53,870 nt of DNA from Deltaproteobacteria bacterium. Lineage in GTDB: Bacteria > Desulfobacterota > Dissulfuribacteria > Dissulfuribacterales > UBA3076. A program made the translations under genes and the position numbers. Below are positions 16,251 through 24,480 of this stretch, one piece after another. Numbering within the stretch: the first letter of the stretch is position 1; every line of letters starts with the position of its first letter. The stretch covers positions 1-53,870 of the forward strand of contig PQXD01000016.1 in the NCBI GenBank assembly GCA_003194485.1, written 5' to 3'. The notes beneath the pieces were generated by a model. That model was not told the DNA's origin. It saw nothing but the letters and a program-made list of their open reading frames with translations, and did not search any database.

Positions 16251-17284
16251 CTTTTCGTCCGCATGCCCTTCACATCGCCTCCTATTTCCTGAAGCGGCTG
16301 GCGGCGAACGCGGTGGGGCAGGGCCAGTCCGGCGGCCGCTTCAATATCTTCAGGCATGACTTCCCGCCGGCCGTGATAGGCGGCCAGGGTTTTGGCTGTC
16401 TTCAAGATAATGATATCTCCCCGGTGACCGTCCACTCCCACGTCAAGACAATAGGAAGCGATTTCAAAAAGCAGCGTTCGTTCAACAGTGACCCTGGGGT
16501 AGAGTGCGATTGCCTGCTCGATTTTTTTGGCCAGCTCCTTCGAAGCCGGCTCCCACTCCCTGCAAAATCCAACGGGATCGGCATCAAAGCCGGTCCGCTG
16601 CTCCATGATCGCCACCCGGGCTTCAGGGTCCCGGATTCCCTCGATGAGAACGCACAGGCCGAACCGGTCCAGGAGTTGGGGCCTGAGCTCTCCTTCTTCC
16701 GGGTTCATGGTCCCCACCAGGATAAAACGGGCAGGGTGGGAAAATGAAACCCCCTCCCGCTCGATGGTGTTGACCCCCATGGCCGCGGAATCGAGCAGGA
16801 TATCCACCACGTGATCATCCAGCAGGTTCACCTCATCCACATAAAGGATACCCCGGTGCGCGGCCGCCAGGATACCGGGTTCAATTTGTTTTTCCCCTGT
16901 CTTCAGGGCATGCTCCAGGTCCAGAGTCCCCACCACCCGGTCCTCGGTAGCGCCTACCGGCAGCTCCACCACCCGCACCTTTCGTTTTACTGTTGCCGGC
17001 CGTCCTGCTTGAGAAATCTCTTCCTGGCCCACGGCGCGCATACACTCCAGGTACACATCGAATTCCTCATCCGGAGAGAGGTTAAACGGATCGTTTTCAA
17101 ACACCTCGATTTCCGGCAGGATATCCGCAAGTGCCCGGACCGCTGTGGATTTGGCCGTGCCCTTTTCCCCGCGGATCAGTACCCCGGAAAGTGTGGGGTT
17201 GATGATGTTCAATATAAGCGCGAGCTTCATCTTTTCCTGGCCTACAATGGCCGTAAACGGATAAATATGTTGCTTGTTTTTCAT
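16247..17284 (-). CDS. Magnesium-chelatase-like AAA+ ATPase, subunit I type
   Basis: A 345-residue AAA+ protein of the ChlI/BchI family. P-loop GEKGTAKST near 39-47, Walker B ILYVDEVNLLDDHVVD near 146, GTMNPEEGELRPQLLDRFGL sensor/arginine-finger region, and a C-terminal helical lid. In chelatases this subunit forms the hexamer that drives metal insertion by the large H/CobN subunit. It overlaps the fused ChlI-ChlD gene by four bases and follows cobN in the same operon, so I expect cobalt chelation with CobN. It is about half identical by eye to the first half of its neighbour, suggesting a duplication. Confidence 0.9.
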   Translation of the reverse strand: MKNKQHIYPFTAIVGQEKMKLALILNIINPTLSGVLIRGEKGTAKSTAVRALADILPEIEVFENDPFNLSPDEEFDVYLECMRAVGQEEISQAGRPATVKRKVRVVELPVGATEDRVVGTLDLEHALKTGEKQIEPGILAAAHRGILYVDEVNLLDDHVVDILLDSAAMGVNTIEREGVSFSHPARFILVGTMNPEEGELRPQLLDRFGLCVLIEGIRDPEARVAIMEQRTGFDADPVGFCREWEPASKELAKKIEQAIALYPRVTVERTLLFEIASYCLDVGVDGHRGDIIILKTAKTLAAYHGRREVMPEDIEAAAGLALPHRVRRQPLQEIGGDVKGMRTKR

Positions 17285-19299
17285 CGTCTTTCCTTGACAA
17301 TATTCACCAGTTGGTCGGCTTTGAGTTCTTCGATTTTGAAATACCGGGCATTGAAAACCCTGGCAAGCTGCTCTGCCAGGCCGAATGTAACAAGTCCTGT
17401 TTCTTCGGTATCCACCACGATATATATAACCCTCGGGTCGGCGGCCATTTTTGCTGCAAAGTCAAATGATTCTTCAACCGGTTTTTGGTCTCCCATGGCC
17501 ACGTTGCTCTTGCCGTCCGTAATGATGACCACAATGGGCCGGGCCGCGGGATCACGCAAAAGATGATTCCTGACCTGTTCGTGGGCCGCGGCAAGCCCTG
17601 CGGAAAGGGGAGTCCTGCCGCCCACCGGCATTTCCGCCAGCAGCTTGCCCGCCATTTCCACGGAAGATGTGGGCGGCAGGTTCAGATCCGCTCCATTTTG
17701 CCGAAAAGAGATCATGGCCACCTTGTCCCTTTTTTGATAAGCATCCAGGAGCAGGGACATGATTGCGCCCTTGGAGGCGGCCATCCTTCCCCTGGCGCCC
17801 ATGGAACCGCTGGCATCCACGACAAAGAGAAGGAAATTTCCAATCCGTTTTTCCCGGATCTTTTCCCGGATATCCTCTTTCTTCAAGACTACCGCCAGGC
17901 CGTTCTCCCCCTTTCTTTTGAGCTGATAAGGGGCCGCGGCCCGCAGGGTGGCGTCCAGGGCGATATCTCCGCTCCTGCTTCCAGGCATGCTCTTGATGTA
18001 GCGCCCCTGTTTCAGGGAAACACGGGTACGGGATCTCCGGCCGGAACCCCGCCGGTAAATCCGGTCCCGTGGGGAGACGATTTTTTTGACCGCAAAGGTG
18101 GATCCCACTTCAAAAATCTGCTCGGGAGATATCTTTTCATCAGGTTGCTCAACGCTATCCGTTTTATCTGCATCCCCGGGCTGATCTCCGGAAGGCCGTG
18201 ACCCTTCACCGGTCACGGCCTCCGGTTGCGCATCCGGCCTGTTGTCCGGTTTTTCCGTCTCCGGCGGCGGGTCCTGCTCACTCTTATTCTTATCTTCAGG
18301 CGGTTCTTCTTTGGGCTGATCAGGCTGTGGCGGGGGCGCCGCATCCCGTCTCCTATGGACGATGACAAAAGGCGCCACTTTTGCGATATCATCCGTGGTG
18401 ACTTCAAAGCGTTGCCGCAACGCCGCATGGGCCCTGGCCGCCTGTTCCATGACCAGGTCGGCCCGGTGGCCTGCCACGAGATTTTTCGTGCACAACTCGG
18501 AAATAAAGGTCCTCAGGTGTTTGGGCAGCCTGACTGCGTTTAAATGATCCCTTGCCGACAGAATACGTTCAGACGTCTGGGCGTTTTCCTTTTCAAACCC
18601 CTTCAGAAATTCTTTGGGATCGAGATCAAAGGACTCCCTCCTTTTCATCAACTCAACCCGTTGCTCGATATCGGTCTCCGCCTCGATATCCACGCAGAGG
18701 CCGAAACGGTCCAGGAACTGGGGCCTGAGCTCTCCTTCTTCCGGGTTCATGGTCCCCACCAGGATAAATGAGGCCGGGTGCCGAAACGAAATCCCCTCGC
18801 GCTCGATGCGGTTTTCTCCGGAAGCGGCCGCATCCAGGATGATGTCCACGATGTGGTCGTCTAAAAGGTTCACCTCATCCACATAAAGGATCGACCGGTT
18901 GGCCTCGGCCAGGAGTCCGGGGAGGACGGCGCGCTTGCCTTCCTTGACGGCCAGGCTGAAATCGATTCCACCCGCCACCCGGTCTTCCGTGGCGTTGAGC
19001 GGCAGGGTCAAGACCCGAATCCTCCGGCGCCGGATTTCACGGACAGGCGCTTTTCCCTTGCACCTTTCACACATCCCGTCTTCATCGTCGGGATCGCAAA
19101 AATAGGGACATCCAGCAACCACCCTGATTTCGGGCAGCAGGGCAGCCAGGGCCCGGACGGTCGTCGATTTGGCCGTGCCCTTTTCTCCCCGGATCAGGAC
19201 GCCTCCTATCTTCGGGTTAACCGCATTGAGCAGCAATGCGAGTTTTAGTTCCTCCTGACCGACAATGGCTGCAAATGGATATATTTTTTTAAACATCAT
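17281..19299 (-). CDS. Fused ChlI-ChlD chelatase subunit (AAA+ and VWA)
   Basis: A 672-residue protein. The N-terminal AAA+ module has GEKGTAKSTT and ILYVDEVNLLDD. It contains a four-cysteine insert (CPYFCDPDDEDGMCERC, near 85-101) that could bind a metal. After the AAA+ lid comes a Pro/Glu/Asp-rich linker (about 330-410) and a C-terminal von Willebrand A domain with the MIDAS motif DASGSMG. The arrangement matches short cobaltochelatase or magnesium-chelatase D subunits in corrin-making bacteria, replacing CobS/CobT with CobN. The start MMFKK has two ATGs and I cannot choose between them. An outer-membrane receptor scrap separates it from cobN. Confidence 0.9.
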   Translation of the reverse strand: MMFKKIYPFAAIVGQEELKLALLLNAVNPKIGGVLIRGEKGTAKSTTVRALAALLPEIRVVAGCPYFCDPDDEDGMCERCKGKAPVREIRRRRIRVLTLPLNATEDRVAGGIDFSLAVKEGKRAVLPGLLAEANRSILYVDEVNLLDDHIVDIILDAAASGENRIEREGISFRHPASFILVGTMNPEEGELRPQFLDRFGLCVDIEAETDIEQRVELMKRRESFDLDPKEFLKGFEKENAQTSERILSARDHLNAVRLPKHLRTFISELCTKNLVAGHRADLVMEQAARAHAALRQRFEVTTDDIAKVAPFVIVHRRRDAAPPPQPDQPKEEPPEDKNKSEQDPPPETEKPDNRPDAQPEAVTGEGSRPSGDQPGDADKTDSVEQPDEKISPEQIFEVGSTFAVKKIVSPRDRIYRRGSGRRSRTRVSLKQGRYIKSMPGSRSGDIALDATLRAAAPYQLKRKGENGLAVVLKKEDIREKIREKRIGNFLLFVVDASGSMGARGRMAASKGAIMSLLLDAYQKRDKVAMISFRQNGADLNLPPTSSVEMAGKLLAEMPVGGRTPLSAGLAAAHEQVRNHLLRDPAARPIVVIITDGKSNVAMGDQKPVEESFDFAAKMAADPRVIYIVVDTEETGLVTFGLAEQLARVFNARYFKIEELKADQLVNIVKERR

Positions 19300-19311
19300 C
19301 TCTATTGGTAT

Positions 19312-19460
19312 TTAAAACTCGTAGTTGAAGCCGCAAATCCAGGTTCGCGGCGGCGCCAGCCAGCCGTCTCCGTAACGATATGTCTTATCCCCGATATTTT
19401 TGACTTCTCCGAAGAACTCCGGAAGACCGAACCCGCCTCCCGTCCAGGACGCCCCGTTTC
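19312..19460 (-). pseudogene. C-terminal scrap of a second TonB-dependent receptor
   Basis: Translation of this gap between cobN and the chelatase subunit gives GLPEFFGEVKNIGDKTYRYG, then GDGWLAPPRTW and ends GFNYEF. Terminal-strand features (VKNIGDKTYRY and a final aromatic Phe before the stop at 19312-19314) are those of a TonB receptor barrel. No start or plug domain remains. It suggests an entire receptor gene once stood here in the corrinoid operon and was deleted down to its last 48 or so codons. It is not in frame with cobN. Confidence 0.65.
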
Positions 19461-22400
19461 CTATTCCGTAAGCCCTTCAATCTCACCTTCCATTTCCAGG
19501 TATGCCTCGCGCAACTCGTTTTCCATGTCCGGGTCAGCGTTCCACATCCCCCGGCTGATCGCCTCCAGCAGCTTATCTAAGATGTTTTGCAGGGCGTAGG
19601 GGTTTACTTCCCTCATCCATTCCTGCATGGCAGGATCAAGGGCGAACTTTTCCGCGATTTTCTTGTACATCCAGTCATCGATCACTTCTGCCGTGGCGTC
19701 CCAGCCGAGGACCACGTCCATCATGTGGGAGATGTCCCCGGCGCCTTTGTAGCCGTGGCGTTTCATTCCCTCCAGCCACTTGGGATTGACAAGGCGGGAG
19801 CGCAGCACGTGTTTGGCCTTCTCAAAGGTGGTACGCATCTTCACCCGCCTGGGGTCGGCGCTGTCACCTACCAGGGCGAAGGGAAGCTCGCCGCGCACGG
19901 TCTTGGCCGCTACGATAAGGCCGCCGTAGTAGTTATAAAAGTCGGTGCACGACATCATGTCGTATTCTCTGGAATCCTCGTTTTTGACCGTCACATCCAT
20001 GCGGGAAAGAAGGTTGCGGAACGCGGCCGGCTTCTGCCTGCCGTAACTTCCCTTGCCATATGCGTGAGCACTATATCGGATGTAGTTGTTGCCCAGATCT
20101 TCCTGGGTCTTCCAGTTTTTCGACTCAATCAGTTCGGAGACCCCGGCCCCATATGTGCCCGGCGGGCAGCCGAAGACCCGGAACGTGGCCTCCCGCATGG
20201 CCTCTTCCCCGGCCATGCCCTCTTTCATATAGCCTTCCGCGTCCCGCAGGACATTGCGCCGCAGGATATTGGCATCCGGCGGTTCGTTTAACGCGGCCAC
20301 TATTCGCGCCGCCTCGTCGATCCGCTCAACCAGGTTCGGAAACGAATCCCGGAAAAATCCGGAGATGCGCGGCACCACATCGAGTCGGGGCCGTCCCAGT
20401 TCAGATGCCGGAATTACCTCAAGACCGGTCACGTCTCCGCTTCCCTTGGCCCACACGGGCTTTACGCCCATGAGGTAGTAAATCTCGGCGATATCATCTC
20501 CCTTGGTGCGCATGGTGGAGCCGCCCCAAACGATAATTCCGACGCCTTCAGGATATTTCCCCGTCTCTTCCAGGCACCTTGAAATCAGGGCTTCTCCCAG
20601 CTTCTTGCCTACTTCCCAGGCCCCCGGGGTCGGGATTTTTTGGGGATCGACGGAATAAAAATTCCTGCCCGTGGGCAGGATATCGGCCTGCCCCCGGCTG
20701 GGCGCGCCCGACGGCCCGGGCAGAACAAACCCGCCGTCGAACCCGGTAAGGCTTGAGTCGATTTCATCGGTGACCCTCCGGATATTGGGCGTCAATATTT
20801 CACAGATGTAGTGCAAGACAGCAGCGACATTCTTGTCCCTGCGGCCCAGATGGGATTCAACAACGGCATCAATGCCGGCGGCATCAAACCGGCTTTCTTC
20901 CAGCGCTTTCACCATGGCCAACCCCTTTTCATGGGCGCTTTGAATAATTTGTCCACCGGTTTTGTTCTGAAAGCGCAGCAGAGATTTGCCTTTATTTTCC
21001 AAAAGATCATCATAGTCATAGCCGAGAGCATTCAGAGCCGATTCGCGCAGCGAAGGAGTGCCCCCGTTGGGCAACCTGGTAAGCTGAACGAGAAATTCCA
21101 CAAGCCGGTCTTCCTCCGGCGATTTGCCCATAATGTGCAGCCCGTCATTAATCATGGTGTCTGCGAGATCGGCCAGGTAGCCGTGGAGTTTTTCGAGGAG
21201 TGCGTCGAAATCGGCAAACGCGTCTTTTTCACTTATTTCTAAATCCTTATGCAGGTCCGCTGCCTTCAGTGCCTCCCAGATCATGGGACGCAGGACCGGC
21301 AGCTTCCCTGGATCCTCCCGGCCCGCATCCGCATAGTCTTTTAAAAGATTCTCCACCTTTGCCAGGTCTTCGTAGAGGTCGGCGTTGGTGAACGCCGGGG
21401 TGAGGTGATCGATGATGCAGCAATAGGAACGGCGCTTGGCCTGAGTGCCTTCACTGGGGTCGTTGATGATATAAGGGTAAACATTCGGCAGGTCCATGAT
21501 GGCAAGATCGGGATAGCACGCATCAGACAGGCCCAGGGCCTTGCCCGGCAACCATTCCAGGGAACCATGTTTGCCAACGTGCATCACCGCGTCCGCCCTG
21601 AAAACATCCTTGATCCACCGGTAATGGGCCAGATAGTGGTGGGGCGGGGAGAGATAAAAATCATGATAGATTTTGTCGATATTTTCGAAATAACCGCGGG
21701 GGGGCTGGATGGTGATGAAGATATTACCGTTGATCAACCCGGCGAAATGCATTTTTCCTTCATGCACGAAAAGGTCTCCGGGGACCTCGCCCCAGTCCGC
21801 GGTCATCTTTTCGCGGATGGGTGCGGGCAATGCCTCGTGCCATGGCCCAAACATCTCTTCACCGGCATGGGCCGCGGCCCTTTGGGCCATACGTTCCGGG
21901 GTCAGCCAGCGCTGATCACAGGTCATGCGGTCGAGCAACTCCCTGGCCAGCTCATCGCCGCTTTCATAAATCCTGTCGATCCAATAGCCCTCTTCTTTCA
22001 TCCGGTCGAGAAGGAGTTTTACGCTCTCAAAGCTGTCAAGGCCCGCAGCGCAGCCGATGCGGTCGTTTCTCGGCGGGTAGTGATGAAAAACAATAGCGAT
22101 CTTTTTGTCTTTATTGCTGATTTTCCGCAGCCTGGCCCAATTGAGCGACAGGGAAACCATCTTTTTGACCCGTTCGGGTATGGGTACATATCTGGCAAGC
22201 AGCGCGCCCGTGACCGGATCAATGTCCTCCTGTTCTCGCGTGGCCACAGGAACGGTAATCAGGGCACCGTCAAATTCAGGCTGGGCCGCCGAAAAGGAGA
22301 CATCCATGGTGGAGACCCCCTGAAGGCCCTCCTTCCACTCGGCATAGGAATTCATGGTGACCATGGCCTGGATGAACGGGACATTCAGCTTCGGCAGGAG

Positions 22401-23234
22401 GTCTTTGTACTCAGGGGCCGCCAGGGTCAGAGAAAACATCATCGGGCTGATCAGGACATCAATCCGCGGCCTGCCGTTATCCATGAAGAAATTATCGACC
22501 ACATAGTCGGCGCCGCGGTTTCCCCGCTCGGCATCCTTATATCTGAAATGAAATACACAGATGACGTTGGCCCCCTGGAGTTCAATTTCACGGATAACGG
22601 CGTCTATATAGGCCAGATTGTCATTGAGCCAGTAGGATTGATAGAACCAGAGACCCGCGGTGATCTTTTCCGGGTCCACCTTTTGTTTCAGATAATCTTT
22701 TACGTCTGGAATACCGGGGATATCTGGGTGATAGATCCCTTCCTGGGGAAGCCTTTGCGGGGGATCGCACGGCACTTCCTCGTCAAACAGCAGATTGTAA
22801 AGATAGATGAGCATATTCTGGAAATTGACGCGCCCGCCGTGCATAAGGTAACGGTTCAACGTGTCCCATCTGTCCGTGCCGAATGCGTCGTCATACTCCC
22901 GGGCAGCCAAAAGGCCGTCTTCATCGCTCCCCTGGGGATGAATATGAAAACAGGGCGTTTTCTCCCCATGGTCTTTCTTTTCCGTAACAGCTTTCGCCAG
23001 GGCATCAAAGGCCGGACAGGATTCCCTGCCGCCGTGGAGGACAACAAGGACGGCATCGCAATTGAGTGCGTCCCGGACAAATGCCTCTATTCTCGATTCA
23101 TCAAAAAGCTGGCTCCGGGTCCTGGCCACGATCCTGATCTTTCCGCCCCCTTCCTGATATTGCCGCACGCCGGCGCTTAAGGAGGGGATCTCCATGGAAT
23201 GGGCGCTGAAGTAGCAAAGTGTAAAAGGTCTCAT
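19461..23234 (-). CDS. cobN: Cobaltochelatase large subunit CobN
   Basis: About 1257 residues, the size of CobN. It inserts Co2+ into hydrogenobyrinic acid a,c-diamide (or a related ring) using energy from the ChlI/ChlD complex. Family segments seen: VLVVLHGGRES near the N-terminus, DAVMHVGKHGSLEWLPGKALGLS (conserved HxGxHG-type metal or ring-binding block), DLPNVYPYIINDPSEGTQAKRRS, and EVGKKLGEALISRCLEETGKYPEGVGIIVWGGSTMRTKGDD. I start at ATG 23234, which overlaps the radical SAM stop (ATGA) behind AAGGAG; the longer reading to 23330 runs through that gene. Long antisense frames are its shadows. Confidence 0.95.
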   Translation of the reverse strand: MRPFTLCYFSAHSMEIPSLSAGVRQYQEGGGKIRIVARTRSQLFDESRIEAFVRDALNCDAVLVVLHGGRESCPAFDALAKAVTEKKDHGEKTPCFHIHPQGSDEDGLLAAREYDDAFGTDRWDTLNRYLMHGGRVNFQNMLIYLYNLLFDEEVPCDPPQRLPQEGIYHPDIPGIPDVKDYLKQKVDPEKITAGLWFYQSYWLNDNLAYIDAVIREIELQGANVICVFHFRYKDAERGNRGADYVVDNFFMDNGRPRIDVLISPMMFSLTLAAPEYKDLLPKLNVPFIQAMVTMNSYAEWKEGLQGVSTMDVSFSAAQPEFDGALITVPVATREQEDIDPVTGALLARYVPIPERVKKMVSLSLNWARLRKISNKDKKIAIVFHHYPPRNDRIGCAAGLDSFESVKLLLDRMKEEGYWIDRIYESGDELARELLDRMTCDQRWLTPERMAQRAAAHAGEEMFGPWHEALPAPIREKMTADWGEVPGDLFVHEGKMHFAGLINGNIFITIQPPRGYFENIDKIYHDFYLSPPHHYLAHYRWIKDVFRADAVMHVGKHGSLEWLPGKALGLSDACYPDLAIMDLPNVYPYIINDPSEGTQAKRRSYCCIIDHLTPAFTNADLYEDLAKVENLLKDYADAGREDPGKLPVLRPMIWEALKAADLHKDLEISEKDAFADFDALLEKLHGYLADLADTMINDGLHIMGKSPEEDRLVEFLVQLTRLPNGGTPSLRESALNALGYDYDDLLENKGKSLLRFQNKTGGQIIQSAHEKGLAMVKALEESRFDAAGIDAVVESHLGRRDKNVAAVLHYICEILTPNIRRVTDEIDSSLTGFDGGFVLPGPSGAPSRGQADILPTGRNFYSVDPQKIPTPGAWEVGKKLGEALISRCLEETGKYPEGVGIIVWGGSTMRTKGDDIAEIYYLMGVKPVWAKGSGDVTGLEVIPASELGRPRLDVVPRISGFFRDSFPNLVERIDEAARIVAALNEPPDANILRRNVLRDAEGYMKEGMAGEEAMREATFRVFGCPPGTYGAGVSELIESKNWKTQEDLGNNYIRYSAHAYGKGSYGRQKPAAFRNLLSRMDVTVKNEDSREYDMMSCTDFYNYYGGLIVAAKTVRGELPFALVGDSADPRRVKMRTTFEKAKHVLRSRLVNPKWLEGMKRHGYKGAGDISHMMDVVLGWDATAEVIDDWMYKKIAEKFALDPAMQEWMREVNPYALQNILDKLLEAISRGMWNADPDMENELREAYLEMEGEIEGLTE

Positions 23235-24325
23235 TGCAGACTCCTTGTGTATTCTTGCCATAGCGTCTGATACATGACACAGGCCAGCCGACTGTTTTGG
23301 ATGCCGTTGTAATATAGCCTGCTTGGACAATCACCGGGACAGTATGACGCCAGCAGGCAGCCCCCGCACTGCTCCCCGCGCAGGGTCAATCCGCTTAATG
23401 CCGTTATTTTCGACGTATCCGGAGCGTCCACGGTGCCGCAGGCAAACGCCGGATCACCAGCGGTCTGGGAGCAGGGGAAAAGGGTGCCATCCGGCAAAAC
23501 AGCCAGACTTTCGCCGCGGCAGGCGTGACAATAGTCACTGGCTCCGCGTACGCGGCGCCCTTTTATCCGTTCCCATTCCCGGAGCTGTATGGGGACCGAG
23601 CGTCTCCTGTTTATCCGGCGAAGTGTTTCCGTAAGACGGATAACACCGGTTTTAAGCGCCTCCGGCAAAGGGGCAGCCACTGTCTTTGATGCCGCAGCGC
23701 GCCCCCTGTTGACCAGCATGTCCAGCCCCAACCCTCTGCATCCGGGGAATGCGGCCAGAAACAGGGCCAGGTCATGGAGATGTTTTACATTTTGCCGGGT
23801 TACCACGGCGGTTACCCGGAATTCCATATTCGCATCGGAAAGGAGTTTCATGCCCCGAATCGTCTCTGCCGCCCTGCCCCGTAATTTCTCCTGAACCGCC
23901 GGTGTTCCGTCCAGGCTGATTCCCACCTGCACATCATACCGTTTCAAATACTTGATAAGCGCGCGGTCCAGCAGGGTGCCGTTGGTCTGGACGGCGATGG
24001 TGGCGGGCCGGCCGACCGAACGTATCTGTGACGACGTCCATTCGATCATTTCCGGTACCAATGCCGGTTCCCCGCCGGTCATCTGGACGTGGAACGCTTT
24101 GCCCGAAGCGGCGGCAAACCGCAGGCTTTTCCCAGCCGTTTTCCGTGACATTGACTGCTTTGCTTCCGGTTCTCCCCGGTAGCAGTAAAGACAGCGAAGA
24201 TTGCATTCATCCGTAAGCGCCAGAATAAGGTATCTGGTCGCCGGGGTTATCTGTTTCCGCACAGTGCTGATTATTTTTCTCCTCTTTCCATGGAACCGGT
24301 CACAGGGTGCTTCTTTTCCCAACAT
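23231..24325 (-). CDS. Radical SAM/SPASM protein in the CobN operon
   Basis: About 364 residues from ATG 24325. The radical SAM cluster motif is CNLRCLYC; MTGGEPAL binds SAM. The C-terminal SPASM region has several cysteines (CHACRGES, LFPCSQ, CGGCLLASYCPGDCPSRLYYNG) likely to hold auxiliary Fe-S clusters. Proteins with this layout modify peptides or act on small substrates; some act in cofactor synthesis. Its position between the ABC importer and cobN, with an ATGA overlap to cobN, points to the corrinoid pathway, but the reaction is unknown. The first 10 or so codons come from the left arm of the inverted-repeat element, so the start is uncertain. Confidence 0.8.
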   Translation of the reverse strand: MLGKEAPCDRFHGKRRKIISTVRKQITPATRYLILALTDECNLRCLYCYRGEPEAKQSMSRKTAGKSLRFAAASGKAFHVQMTGGEPALVPEMIEWTSSQIRSVGRPATIAVQTNGTLLDRALIKYLKRYDVQVGISLDGTPAVQEKLRGRAAETIRGMKLLSDANMEFRVTAVVTRQNVKHLHDLALFLAAFPGCRGLGLDMLVNRGRAAASKTVAAPLPEALKTGVIRLTETLRRINRRRSVPIQLREWERIKGRRVRGASDYCHACRGESLAVLPDGTLFPCSQTAGDPAFACGTVDAPDTSKITALSGLTLRGEQCGGCLLASYCPGDCPSRLYYNGIQNSRLACVMYQTLWQEYTRSLQ

Positions 24326-24480
24326 GCTCTCGCCCCCTGTTTTCTGAGGCTTTTGCAGCACGTGACCCTCCCCGTTCTCCTCCGCTGTGCTCCGGAGCCG
24401 GGGTCTCCCATGCCGCAAAAGCCAAGAAAACCTGCGGGGCTAACGCAAATCGTTTTCAAAAGAAGCACCCTGTGACCGGT
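24295..24480. repeat. Long palindromic element with perfect 23-bp inverted ends
   Basis: Positions 24295-24317 and 24458-24480 are exact reverse complements over 23 bp (ACCGGTCACAGGGTGCTTC and on). The inner sequence continues the symmetry imperfectly (GTTTTCTGAGGCTTTTGC against its partner near 24409-24437), so the whole 186 bp can fold into one hairpin. It supplies the last 14 codons of the BtuD-like gene and the first codons of the radical SAM gene. Size and shape suggest a miniature inverted-repeat element, but I see only one copy here and no target duplication. Confidence 0.75.

Noticed and set aside
21405-23180. A 591-codon plus-strand open frame
   Set aside because: It is antisense to cobN, whose protein motifs are unambiguous. 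The plus-strand translation has no recognisable domain.
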